NCBI RefSeq assembly: GCF_027942865.1
Contig: NC_134509.1
Location: 16,084,017-16,148,016 of the forward strand
Length of the DNA: 64,000 bases
From: Odontesthes bonariensis
Taxonomy: Eukaryota; Chordata; Actinopteri; Atheriniformes; Atherinopsidae
Reading direction: 5' to 3'
Shown here: positions 39,101 to 49,000 of the stretch, one piece after another
Numbering within the stretch: position 1 is the stretch's first letter
Layout: each line of letters begins with the position of its first letter
Notes under the pieces: model-generated
What the model saw: the letters and a program-made list of their open reading frames with translations, nothing else
The model's database searches: none
Told to the model about the DNA's origin: nothing
Translations under genes and position numbers: made by a program

Positions 39101-41213
39101 ATCCATGGCTTTGCATGCATATGACGTATTGATGTGGGAGTTGACGGGGCATCCAGGTGGTCTTGGTGTGTTGGTGACAGTGAATCACCCTGGAAAGTCC
39201 CATGGCAGTAGCAGCATATGGCCCAGTGGATTAAGGTATTATGCAGTGATGCAGGTGACAGAGAAAGCCTCTTCTAATCACTGATTTGCTAATTGATTAC
39301 CAAAGCAGCGTCCCTAACACTGGACACTAAAATGGCAGCAACTTAAAACCTTCAATCCTATTGCTCTGTGTCATCCTTCAACGTGACCACTCATAGTTCA
39401 ACATACAGCACGCAAACAAACAGCTTTTAAAGCATCGTAACTCTCTGCATATTCATTACGGGGCGACTGGACTCAAAGAAAGCAGCAGTCGCCATGAAAA
39501 TGTCGACCTGATGGTGAACCCAGTCACCTGTCATCCACCTCAATGCTGCAGCATGGGCCTGCAGAAGATCACTTATGACCTATAACAGGTATTGATCCCA
39601 TTAATCTACTCATATCCTTGGCTTATGGGCTCACAAGCACACGCCATCGCTGCATGCCATCCCTCAACACTTTTCCCCCAGATTAATTAAATTTGAGGAT
39701 AACGATTTCTCTTTTTTCCCCCCTCAAGTCAGAGGGTAAAGATATGACAGATCTGACGTTCAGGATGGAAAAACAAACGGATATTGTGCAAATAATTTCT
39801 GCCGCAGCTGCCTCTTTGAAGCTTTGACCGGTCCCTTGGACTTTGCTGTTTAATAGATGACATACAACCAACGGGCCTTTGGGAAATACCAAAAACTACA
39901 GCTCGGCCAGTGGTTTAGAAGCTTTGTGTTCCCTTATAGCAAAACCAAAGTCTAAATGTGGCACCTAAACTCTATCTGGGCATGAGGTGTGAGCAGCTAA
40001 GAGAGAGGATATTTTTAAGACCTGTGGGTATGAAAATAGCCACGGGATCCCCACAAAAAAAATGGATACAAATCCAAAGGTAAATACCTGACGTGTCATA
40101 ACTATATACGTTTGTCTTTTTCACCAATTGAATTATTTTTCAATGATGCCGTTGGTTTTGGATAATTCCGGACACCTTATGTGTTTGTCTCCAGGTTTGA
40201 AACCACTTAGCTGTAGCTTTGGGTGGTAAACTTACAGACTATAGGTCCACAGTTTATACTATCACGAATATGATATATCAATATTGATATTATCATACTA
40301 CCTTAGTTGAGGTTCTTGCTGTGTAAGCCGCCCCATACTTAAATACAGCTCCAATACTTTCATTCATACACGTTGTAAGACAATGACAATGATGCACCTT
40401 TAAGAATTTTGCATCGCTTGTAATCCATAAGTAGACCATGAGCTCATCTGAACTGCACACAACCTTTTAATCAAGGCTCTTTATATCTATGCAGAACACA
40501 ATTCCTTATCTATATAAGCACGCCACTTAAACGCCTATCAAATTACAGTTTGTGCTGATTTAACTCGTGTATCTCCTTAATGGGAGTTACGCAAGGTTCT
40601 GTGATGACCCTTCAGGTTTAATTACCTGATTGGAGATGGCAGGCTTATTAGCACTGCAGCTGTTTTTGTCATGACCATATGCTGTTGTTTGGATTGTGTT
40701 TTGGCGACATTGTGCCCCTAAAGAAGTATGGTTTGAGGTCACATATAACATTGAGGTAGAACAAGATTAAACTACACAGGACTTGTGTCACAGATTGTTC
40801 AATACCCCCCCCCCCCCCCCTCAAAAAACAAACAAACAACTTCATATGCATAAAATGAATTACATTTGTACAGAAAAATTAAATAAAGGCAGGTTAAGAT
40901 GGAATTTGGGATAAGGAGGATCAGTCGACGACATTATCTCACCTTTGGGGAAGGAGTGAGGCTGAACGACGTAGAGAAACGCATGGACCATGTGAAAAAG
41001 GATGCCTATGGTCCCTGGCTCATAGTAAGCATGTGTATCATAAACTGCCGCCGGTACAAACCCAAAATCCAACGGCTCCACCGGTGGAGGGGAGCGCTGT
41101 CTGCGGGGGTCCGACCGGACCGCAGCCCGGACACCTTCCCCCTCATCCGCCTGCTGCTCGCCGCTCGTGCCCCCCCAGCAGAGAAGCAGGACGAGCCACC
41201 TTGTCCACAACAT
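16358..41213 (-). CDS. prom1: Prominin-1, pentaspan membrane glycoprotein (whole gene span)
   Basis: Prominin-1 marks plasma-membrane protrusions, binds cholesterol and is needed for photoreceptor disc formation. I placed 28 exons on the minus strand. Without the optional 35-nt exon the coding exons sum to 2763 nt, exactly 921 codons (920 aa; human about 865). Every junction is GT-AG with matching phase. Exon 1 (40943-41213) encodes a signal peptide ([15 protein letters not shown]), an acidic/Pro stretch and the conserved [21 protein letters not shown]1 and the Cys-rich loop [19 protein letters not shown] are in exon 4, TM2 in exons 4-5, TM3 in exon 13, TM4 in exon 14, TM5 in exon 24. The cytoplasmic tail is encoded by several small exons. 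Intron 1 (32341-40942) is the largest. Whether this is the fish a or b paralogue cannot be told here; synteny with fgfbp1/2 and tapt1 supports prom1 rather than prom2. Confidence 0.93.
17148..17880 (+). mobile_element. hAT transposon remnant with BED zinc-finger exon, in prom1 intron 26
   Basis: The left end is CAGTGGTTTTTAAAGTGGGG and the right end GTTTGGGAACCCCTG, flanked by ATCTAAGA (17140-17147) and ACCTAAGA (17881-17888), a 7/8 match as expected for a hAT 8-bp duplication. Inside, about 17500-17715 on the plus strand reads continuously with C-P-K-C-V-L-C and [10 protein letters not shown], a C2H2-type BED finger as in ZBED5-like/Charlie hAT transposases, followed by FFRRKEEH. An upstream [13 protein letters not shown] start is in a different frame, so the copy is frameshifted, and no catalytic core is present. 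Confidence 0.85.
19563..25780 (-). CDS. prom1: prom1 exons 17-24: second extracellular loop and TM5
   Basis: Exon 17, 25634-25780 ([20 protein letters not shown]...). Exon 18, 25217-25279. Exon 19, 24168-24260 ([20 protein letters not shown]). Exon 20, 23648-23701 ([18 protein letters not shown]). Exon 21, 23461-23541 ([10 protein letters not shown] includes a glycosylation site). Exon 22, 23046-23114. Exon 23, 22579-22668; its acceptor is the upstream CCCTACAG, because the nearer AG would throw the frame. Exon 24, 19563-19678 ([20 protein letters not shown] then [17 protein letters not shown]). Exons 17-23 are all multiples of three and phase 0, so each is individually skippable in frame. 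Reading past the exon 24 donor meets a stop at once (GAG TGA). Confidence 0.9.
19757..19790 (+). repeat. Short fragment of the CATCCATCC-type teleost repeat
   Basis: A stub reading CCATCCATCCATTTTCTATA followed by CCCGCTTAATCC, the start of the same repeat family as at 41742. It sits in prom1 intron 23, only about 80 bp upstream of exon 24 in transcript orientation. Too short to classify further. Confidence 0.6.
20315..21960 (-). mobile_element. Degraded non-LTR retrotransposon (L2/CR1-like) in prom1 intron 23
   Basis: Minus-strand element ending in a (TTGAT)n tail at 20315-20345, preceded by a common fish LINE 3' end (GTGCTATATAAATAC type). Endonuclease remnant at about 21575-21960 with the TGDFNIH motif and an SDH motif (ALSDHFGI). 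Downstream, about 20955-21250 reads as the thumb/C-terminal RT region ([39 protein letters not shown]), and 20532-20795 as the terminal part ([23 protein letters not shown]). The catalytic RT palm is missing, and a TGA interrupts the frame near 20955. The copy is dead. Confidence 0.85.
21255..21440 (+). mobile_element. Fragment of a second LINE in opposite orientation, inside the first
   Basis: On the plus strand this segment reads [20 protein letters not shown], then [20 protein letters not shown] and SQMRWLG. These are words typical of the C-terminal end of another abundant fish LINE family. It replaces the region where the first element should carry its RT palm. The join is abrupt on both sides, so the locus is a mosaic of two retrotransposons. 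Confidence 0.7.
25887..28980 (-). CDS. prom1: prom1 exons 9-16: loop 1 end, TM3, TM4, start of loop 2
   Basis: Exon 9, 28763-28980 ([20 protein letters not shown]...[19 protein letters not shown]). Exon 10, 28545-28619 ([20 protein letters not shown]). Exon 11, 28383-28446 ([20 protein letters not shown]). Exon 12, 27980-28139 ([20 protein letters not shown]...). Exon 13, 27597-27749 (TM3, then [20 protein letters not shown]). Exon 14, 26299-26422 (TM4, then [19 protein letters not shown]). Exon 15, 26057-26160 ([20 protein letters not shown]). Exon 16, 25887-25971 ([16 protein letters not shown]...). The TPTTRGC and [10 protein letters not shown]-like blocks match human prominin-1 closely. 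Exon lengths are 218, 75, 64, 160, 153, 124, 104 and 85 nt with compatible phases. Confidence 0.92.
29280..29303 (-). CDS. prom1: prom1 exon 8: 24-nt phase-1 microexon, possibly alternative
   Basis: A 24-nt segment is framed by a pyrimidine-rich acceptor ending CTAAAG and a GTAAAC donor. It is phase 1 on both sides, so it can be included or skipped without a frame change. Included, it adds eight residues (A-KIESAIK) before the conserved METKEALEN-type motif. Skipped, the join reads [15 protein letters not shown], which has the same length as human [15 protein letters not shown]. That makes optional inclusion more likely than constitutive use. Confidence 0.6.
29778..32340 (-). CDS. prom1: prom1 exons 2-7: first membrane pair and start of large loop 1
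   Basis: Exon 2, 32279-32340 ([20 protein letters not shown]). Exon 3, 31935-31961, only 27 nt (PENIVLFLQ), corresponding to human PETVILGLK. Exon 4, 31619-31824 ([11 protein letters not shown]1, then CFCVCRCC and CGGEMHQRQ, start of TM2). Exon 5, 30113-30233 (rest of TM2, then [18 protein letters not shown] and an NNT glycosylation site). Exon 6, 29961-30024 ([20 protein letters not shown]). Exon 7, 29778-29867 ([20 protein letters not shown]). Phases run 1, 0, 0, 2, 0, 1, 1 through these junctions. The 1.4-kb intron between exons 4 and 5 contains nothing recognised. Confidence 0.9.
36057..36112. repeat. Long (TG)n microsatellite in prom1 intron 1
   Basis: About 28 TG units, the longest dinucleotide tract in the window, in the 8.6-kb first intron of prom1. 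No other feature is seen close by. Confidence 0.95.
36803..37021 (-). mobile_element. tRNA-derived SINE with LINE-related tail, in prom1 intron 1
   Basis: Read on the minus strand, it begins GGGCGGCCGTGGCTCAGTGG followed by TTAGAGTC, a tRNA-like A-box region. A central body follows, then a 3' end with ACCAATAAATCTGATC and a tail of GATCTT-type repeats (36803-36830). A tRNA-like head plus LINE-like 3' end is the standard fish SINE structure. The B box is degenerate (CCAATAACC region), so it is an old copy. Confidence 0.75.
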
Positions 41214-41640
41214 CGCTTAGGGGAGGAAAAAAAAAAACAGTCCCACTATTTACGCAAACACAAGAGAACAAAAGGAAAAGTGCTGGCCCCAGTCGTGCTA
41301 GAGTCCCGCGGAGGGGATGGAGAGGGCGGGTGACACCTTTCCCCTCTCGGTGGTTTATCCCCACAGCACCGAAACAACCGCCCGAAGCCAAACTTTCAAA
41401 CTAAAACGTCCAGCGGTCATCCGGGTCGTAGCAAACGTTAGCTCGTGGTTTCTCGGGACGGACTCATCACTGACATCTTCCCGGAGGACCAGCGGCGGGA
41501 GTGGGTGTGCTCGTTATCTCGGTGTCTGCGGGCTAAGAGCACCCTAATCTCACGTGCACGAAGAGGCTCAAGAATGTTCGTGCACGCTAAAAGCCAGCTA
41601 GAGCGTCCGTGGCGCGTGACAGCGCACTGACCAACCACCT
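41030..41640 (-). promoter_or_regulatory. prom1: CpG-rich promoter and 5'UTR of prom1
   Basis: Base composition changes sharply to GC- and CpG-rich from about 41030 (inside coding exon 1) to about 41640, against an AT-rich background. This is the usual signature of a CpG-island promoter. It covers the first ATG (41213) and the sequence upstream. No TATA box is evident. Exact start sites cannot be read from sequence. Confidence 0.55.
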
Positions 41641-41741
41641 GTCGCTCGCTCGCCCCCCCTCTATGTCAGTTCAATACAATCACAGGTGCGTCAAAGCAGC
41701 CATCAAACCTCCCACATATTGACTCGTGAGACGGGAAGAGT

Positions 41742-41990
41742 GCATCCATCCATTTTCTGTTCCCGTTTAATCCAGCTGTTGGGTCGCGGGGGGCTGGAGC
41801 CTAATCCAGCTGTCATTGGGCGAGAGGCGGGGTAGGCTACACCCTGGATAGGTCGCCTGTCCATCACAGGGCTACACAGAAACAAACGACCACACACACA
41901 CACACGCTCACACTATTTCCTTGGGACAATTTAGAGACACTAATTAACCTAAGATGAATGCTTTTGGACGGTGGGGGGAAACGTACAGGG
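41742..41990 (+). repeat. CATCCATCC-type dispersed teleost repeat (RTE-like 3' end/SINE)
   Basis: The copy starts CATCCATCCATTTTCTGTTC. Familiar blocks follow: GGGTCGCGGGGGGCTGGAGC, GGTCGCCTGTCCATCACAGG, GACAATTTAGAGACACTAAT and a final GGACGGTGGGGGGAAACG. It is about 250 bp, 5'-end complete and truncated at the 3' side. It lies about 100 bp beyond the prom1 CpG island. Confidence 0.75.
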
Positions 41991-41999
41991 TAGCAAAAA

Positions 42000-44900
42000 T
42001 TCGCTAAATGAAAACTTGTATCAGGACTTTTGTATTTTATATGTTCACCGACACTCATGGTGTTATTTAAACATGTGATTTTTCTACTTTGACAAATGAA
42101 AACGTCTGGACTGATTATGGATCGATGGATAATGAAGCAAAAGACCCCTGCTTGCAGACAGTTGACTTGCCCCTTATTTGTTTATTTCCTTAATCTTTAT
42201 GTTCTTTTGGGACAGTTTCGTGTAATTTTGTTGAGATTAATTGAGGTCACATTGTTTCTGAGATTTTCTGATAAACTGAAGACCAACCTCCACCTGACCC
42301 CCTCTTGGCCCCTGGTCTTTGTCCGGTAGGCCCATTCAGGAATTCATTCATGATGAAAACTGTTCATCTGAGAAGTGTTTGTGCGGATCTTGATAACAAA
42401 GTGTCACATATTGGCCCATATTCAGTCCAATATTTGTTTGGTTCATTTTTCCAGAACGTCAAAATGGCACATCACAGTTGTGTTAAGAGAATAATTCTTT
42501 AATATTGTAATTCAGTTGAAATAGCTGAATACTTAATATTTGCACATGAGGGATTACCCGGTTTTGGCAACATAACTTATAACAGCATAAATAATATTTA
42601 TTTTAATAAAGCATTTCTTTTAAACTCAAACTGTCAGTGTATGTTCGATTCAGCTTTCCTGATTCCTTTTTTGTTTGACAGCTTTGGAGTTACTTTTTGC
42701 TGACTCTACAAAGGATATGGTCAGCCTGTGATCATTCCCCCAAAAAGTTTGAATACTGTGTAAAATAGTAAGAGAATGCATTTATTTGCAAATCACGTAA
42801 ACCCAGTATTTGATATACTGAAATGACATATCAGTGATCAAAACTGAGACTTGTTAGGTTTTTTAGAACAATGTTATTTTTAAGACTGCAAAAAACAAAA
42901 AAACAAGGAGAAGACCTCAAAACCAATTAGGTAATTTAGCAGCAGGCCAGTGCTATGATTTGTTGTGAAATATGTACAGAGTGGGCAAAGTTCAGGGCGC
43001 AGGGTGACTCACGTGGGGGAGTTGACCTGTTGCTGCATGACATCTCCCAACTCTCTGGCTGCTTTCCTTTCCTCCCTCTCCTCTGAATAAAGCCCACCCA
43101 GAGCCCTGCAAAGTATTTGGGCTTTTCATCATCTTCTGTGTATAATAGCATTAAAAGATTCAGAGAAATCTCTGTACACTGGGGACAAGGCTAAAAAAAA
43201 TAAAACAACATGTTTTTGGGGGCACTTTGTAATAAAAATGAACACAGGAGCCTTTCTGAAAAGCATCGTCAGCGAACACAGTTCTTATCCACCAAATGCT
43301 AATTTAAGAAAAAGAAAAACAATAATAAAAAAAAAGCAGAAAACAACCTCCTCTTTTGCCTGAGCTGCTTTAAGAAGGGCTGAGGTGAAGTGGAAAACTA
43401 ACACAACCACATTTTTAAGATATTTTTGGGGGAATTGTGAGCTCCTCTTAGCCAAAAAAAGATAATTCTTGCTATTGGATTACGGTGCAAAAGCCAGCGC
43501 TTGGGTGCGCATGACATGATCAATGTTCACATCTGCAAATAAACCATTGATGCTAAATGGTACGGACATTGTTTTGGAGCTAAATATTTTGCTCAAAATA
43601 GGACATCCTTTTTCTCCGTATTTTTACTTTTTTACTCCGTTTAGTCTGCACCATTTTCAACTTCCACTATAGTTTAAACCGTTTTCAAATCAATGCATTC
43701 TGATTTACTGACAGTTTACAAATCGTCTTGGATTTTTAATCTTTTTTTCAAAGCATTTGTTTGGTCTCCAAAACTGCTTGTTGTGAGTATAAACCGAAGA
43801 AGCTCATGGACTCTGCAGCCTGATCACTGGATGGTGTTTGGCAAACACGTGAAGTTTTAGTTAAAAGGGGGAACACCCAAAGTCTGGTCACAATACAAGC
43901 TGGTTAAAGCGAGTAGTCTTGGAAAAACTGCTTTGAAGTCTCCGAATACCACTGTGATCTCTTCCATCCTGTTCTATTGTGTCACTTCACACAACATGTA
44001 ACGTAAAGGATGATGACTTAATACAAAATATCCCGTATTCAGACACCAAAATAGTCCCAGTGAGTGTGAATATGTGATGACAGGGACCCTCTCCATACAT
44101 CTGCTCAGGCGAACAGTGGACTGCAGTGTTTTCCCTGTTAACAGAGAGTGCAGTGACTCGTTTCACCGAAACAACCGCCACTATTCCCTGCTTTACACTC
44201 TCTCTCACTCTCACACACACAGAAGCATTTAAATCAAACCAGAAAGCTTTACAAAACAAAGTGTTGTTTTATTCTCCTTGTATCGTATAAGGAGAGGCAT
44301 TACACAGATAAGTTGTACATGAAAAAATAAAAACATCAATATGTCCGATTCATACACGTCGTTGGGAGATCCGTCCACGCAGAGCAAATGACCTCTCACA
44401 CCTCTCACACTCAAAATGCATTCACCCTGCTTCATGCTTCTTTCACAAGTATGCACTTATCTACTTCACTGCGTTCCTATAGAGAACCTTGACTTTGGCC
44501 CTGCTTGTGCCTCTCATGCATTACCTGCATATATGAATCACAATTAAGTAACAAATACCAGTTATTTCTGAAAACTATAGGAAGGCTGTTACCAGCACCA
44601 ATCTGAACCATCACCAATCCAATATCAAATAAGTGTCCCATCACTTTTTAGTCGTGGGCACCTTCTTTCACTTGTACTGCTCTCCAGGTATCCTTCCTCT
44701 CTTCTCACTTGCATCACATCTAACGAGTAAGACGTGGATGTGTTGTTTTGTACAAAACAACTAACAATTTGTATAAAAATTTTGGTTCACAGCTTGGGTG
44801 AGAACAAAAGCTGTTTTTGGCCCGCCTCTTTGCTTATATTTAGAAATACTGATAACACATGAGAGGGACAAACCAAGGCCTATGTTGACATGATATGATC

Positions 44901-46001
44901 AGCCAGCATATTTTCAATGGATACACAAACATCTTTTGTACTCAGGTTGCAATGTTTATACGAAAACTTTTCTGTAATTCTTTATAACAGAGAGGAACTG
45001 GAAGAGCACACACCACAAATCTAAGGATCAGACCACAGTTTCCAACACGAGTTATTGATGTCTGTGTTTGCTATTGATAATTGTCAGGCTGCATGGTTGA
45101 ACTATTAAAGTAAAAATCAAGCATGTTGGGGAAAAATAACTGAAATATCTGTGGATAAAGACTCGCACCTCAACAAATAGGCACCATCTTCTCAGTGCTT
45201 CAAAGTAAGAAGATCAACACACACGGCATTGCACTAACACTCCAACGGTGGAGATGATGCGTTCATGCAAAAAAAACAAAAAAAAAACACGTTCTTAATG
45301 TCACAGCTGCTACATTCAACATGTTAAACTGCGCTCGTCGCTGCAACTCCAGTAAAACAAGATCTCTTTGAATATGTTTTAGTTCGTGTTCACAGGGTGA
45401 CTTTAAAATTTCAAAAGTGTTCATGTGACTCAGTCATGGTCCTGCAGATGAACATGGTAAATTTAGAAAAAGTAATCTGTAATAAAAAGTTTAGTCTCAA
45501 ATATTTGAATTTGTCAGATTGGAAATAAAATTTAAAAAAAAAAATCGTTAAACTGACAAATTTTGTTCTTTCTAAAAACAACTCCTCGCTGTGTGTATAA
45601 TTGTGCTCTTGAACACGCACCTATACACAGTCTGGTTGTTATGCTCAAACAATCACATTTGATTTCTCCTCTGCACTTTTCTCCAACTGCAGCTTGCGTC
45701 ACCCGTGTTTCCCCCCCGTCATCAGCAAGCGGGCCTGTGTGTTGCCACGACAACCACGACCCACTGTCAGAGTCTACTTGGTTCATCGAACACGTCCAGG
45801 ATGAGCTGGAGACGCCTGATGAGGCCTCCGATGTAACAGCTTTATGCCTTGGCTGGTTTTGTCAGTAATAAATAAATAAATAGTTGAGGAGTCAGGCGCA
45901 TTAGAAAGAGTCAGGTCTGAGCATGCTCAATGACCCTTGTCTGATCCCTGAACCCTACTGTGTTGCCAGGACACTGCACCGACTGGTGGCTCCTACAGCA
46001 T
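42000..46001. other. Intergenic region between prom1 5' end and tapt1 3' end
   Basis: No coding exon recognised on either strand. The part next to 46001 is likely tapt1 3'UTR; a minus-strand poly(A) signal candidate (AATAAAAC) lies near 44270. The rest is AT-rich with no obvious repeat structure. The genes are both on the minus strand, so the prom1 promoter must lie in the 41.2-44 kb part. Confidence 0.45.
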
Positions 46002-49000
46002 TCAGTCTATTCGGTTGCCACAGATGGTGAATCTGTCGATCTCCAACAAGTCTTTTTTGGGTGGTCTGTGCTTGAGTCCATCTCCTTCCAATCCGGTATC
46101 AGTGTTTATGATTTTGTTGTCATCCTCCTCATCCGGAGTTGTCAGGAATGTGTCCGAGTCACTCTTGGGGAGAACGGGTGCGGCGCTCTCTGCCGCAACT
46201 GTAGGCTGAGAAAAGTCTGATGCCAGGGATATTCCTACTTTGTCAGTCGTGGGCTCTGCTGGAGAGGGCGATGAGAGAAATTATCAGCAGAAGAATACAT
46301 TCGTGTGAAATTGTATCAAGCCATTTATTAACAGGGATGTGACAGAGAGAGATGAACAACCTTGTTGTGGTGCAGTGTGGACTTGTTTTGTTCGGTGAGC
46401 TCTGGAGTTTGCTCGGCTGGAGGAGACAGAGGGAGGTGGATCGAAGAGTTTTTCTTCCATGTTAGCCTCTTTCACGAACATGCAAGATGTTCCAAGGAGA
46501 ACAATACTGTTCAGCACCTTCAGAGTGATCATCCTGCACACAAAGACACATTCAAAGTTGGGAACAAGGTGGCATATTCTAACTGAAAAATCTAAAAACA
46601 TATACAAACATTTGGAAACATATAAATGCTGCAGACATAATGTTCAGTACTTACCCCAAGTAAAAAAGGAGCACACACATAAAGGAGAGTGAACCCTGGA
46701 TCTTCACTGAGCTGGTCACTACTCTGATCAGCTGGAATAAAAAGACAAAAGCATTAGCTAATCATACTTTATACACATCATCATCAATTTCAAAGAAAGA
46801 ATGACTGACCAGCAAAGCTAAAGGAAGAGGGATGAAGCCCATTCTCCTGGACACTGAGTCGCTGTAGTCTGTGTAAGCCTGTGGACGCATTTATCACATC
46901 ATCATCTAAAGCGTCAACAAGCAGCATTGTTCTACTACCTAAATCAATGAATTACTCAGCACATAACATTTTTAATCAAATTTTGACATTAAAAACCAGG
47001 AGGGGATGAGAGTCTTCCTCTCCAACAATATGATTAGAGCAAAAAAAAAAATAAATAAATTTGCAGAATGCGTAATGACTGCATTTTATAAGGATGCTTC
47101 TGCTGTATGAGATGATGAGACAGTTTGTAGTGTGACATACTGGTCTGTTATTTATACTTTTAGAGGCTGTGTGGGTATATTTATCACCAGTGGATAATAA
47201 TAATAGATTGTCACTGAGTGGATTACACAAAAACAGACATTTCAATGCAGTTATTATATCTAGAAATTGGTTGATGAGATTTTAAATGCAGGGATTAAAA
47301 ATACTTTGATGTACAAGTACGAAAACTGTGGGTCTGGGAGTGTACAAGTTGTCCATTTTGGTGCGAAGGAGCAGCGACTCTACTCTGAGCTCCTCACCCT
47401 ATCCCTAAAGGTGAGCTCATTTCTGCCACTTGCATTTGCAGCATCATTCCTTTACTCACTACCCACAACTAACAACCAGGGGAGGATTGGGATGTATATT
47501 AACAGCTAAATCGAACATCTTTGGAACATTTCACGACTCCGGTGCCCGTGTGAGAACGGCTTTGGAGTCATATTTGTTGCTTGACCCCCTTCTGGGGTTT
47601 GGTGAAGTCCAAACTCTTTAGAAATTGTCATTAAACTCCACATATTGAATCATTTTTTACTAATGAATAAGAAGCCAAGTAGAAGATGTCTGATGATGTT
47701 TTAGGTTACGTGTGCATAACCTAAAACTGTGCACGCACCACTGTCCTGTACGTCTGTTTCTTAGAGGTGGTCCAAAGAAACAGAGGTAAAGAGGTGGCGG
47801 AGAAACAACTCGTCGCCTTTTTTCACTCACATTTTTCTGTCGACTGCTCACAAGGTCGAAAGCGAGGCTGGCTCGATATTCACTGTATACCTGGAAAACA
47901 ATACAGAGTGACAGTATTCCTAAGCACAGGCAGACAACATCAAACAAATATACAGTCATGGAGAACAGGGTGAGTTCATTGTAACAGATGACGGAAAAGT
48001 GAACTTTTCAGCTTGAAGTGTATCTGCTTCTCGTTTACTTTACAGTATCCCACCATAGGAGGTTGGGTACAGTAAAGTCTGTGGCAGGACATGAGCCTTT
48101 TTAGCAACGCCTGTGACAAAAAAAGTCCAAAGTAAAAACGTGCACACATGGATTACCATTACAAGTGGACTAGCATTTGTTAAAGGGCTTGGACTCAGAC
48201 GAGGTGAGGTTGTGTGATCAGATTTGACAATTTGAAGATAAACTGTTAATCCCTTCCTGTGGGGCGGGTCTCTGTTACATAACTATGACTGGGCCTTGAA
48301 AGAAATCAAAGAAGAAAACAACACATGAGGAAAGCAGGTGGGAAACCAACAAGGTGAGGATGAAATGAGGAAAAGGGGCTTAGCAGACTCACACTTTCTC
48401 TGTCATACTACAGCAGATAGTATGTGGAGTGAGGGGCTGGATGGACAGGAGTGTAAAAGAGAGGGGGGAAAATACCAGTTTGCAAAACACCTCAGTCAGT
48501 TGAGTAGGATAAGAATCCCAGAGAGACAGTGGGGAATTATTCAAAATCTGTTCCTTCTTGAAGATTGCTGGCTTGCTGCACTCGACCCAAATTGCACAAC
48601 ATCCAAAATAAAAAGACTGTAAAAGTAAATAGAAACGACTCACATCAGCACTGATGTCATTGAATTTAGTGATGAAGGCGTGTTTAACGACATCCACGGC
48701 AACCTCTGAAGTTATAACCATGACTACATCTGGAAAGAGCACCCACAAGTGGTCTGAAAACAAACACACCAAAGGTGAATCAGTACAAATAATTAATTCA
48801 ACGCTACGTTTAAAAGTGGAGAGAAATCCAAGAAATGTGACAGCTTGGCGACAATGAAAATATCTGAGAATGGGCCCATAAGTACTGATGTGATATGCAT
48901 TTATCTGCAGGATAGTATACTACATAGTGTTTATTCTATAAATAGCATCCTACGTGTGGGCTTGCATTAGTTACCAGGGTTCCATGAAAACTGCTCCATG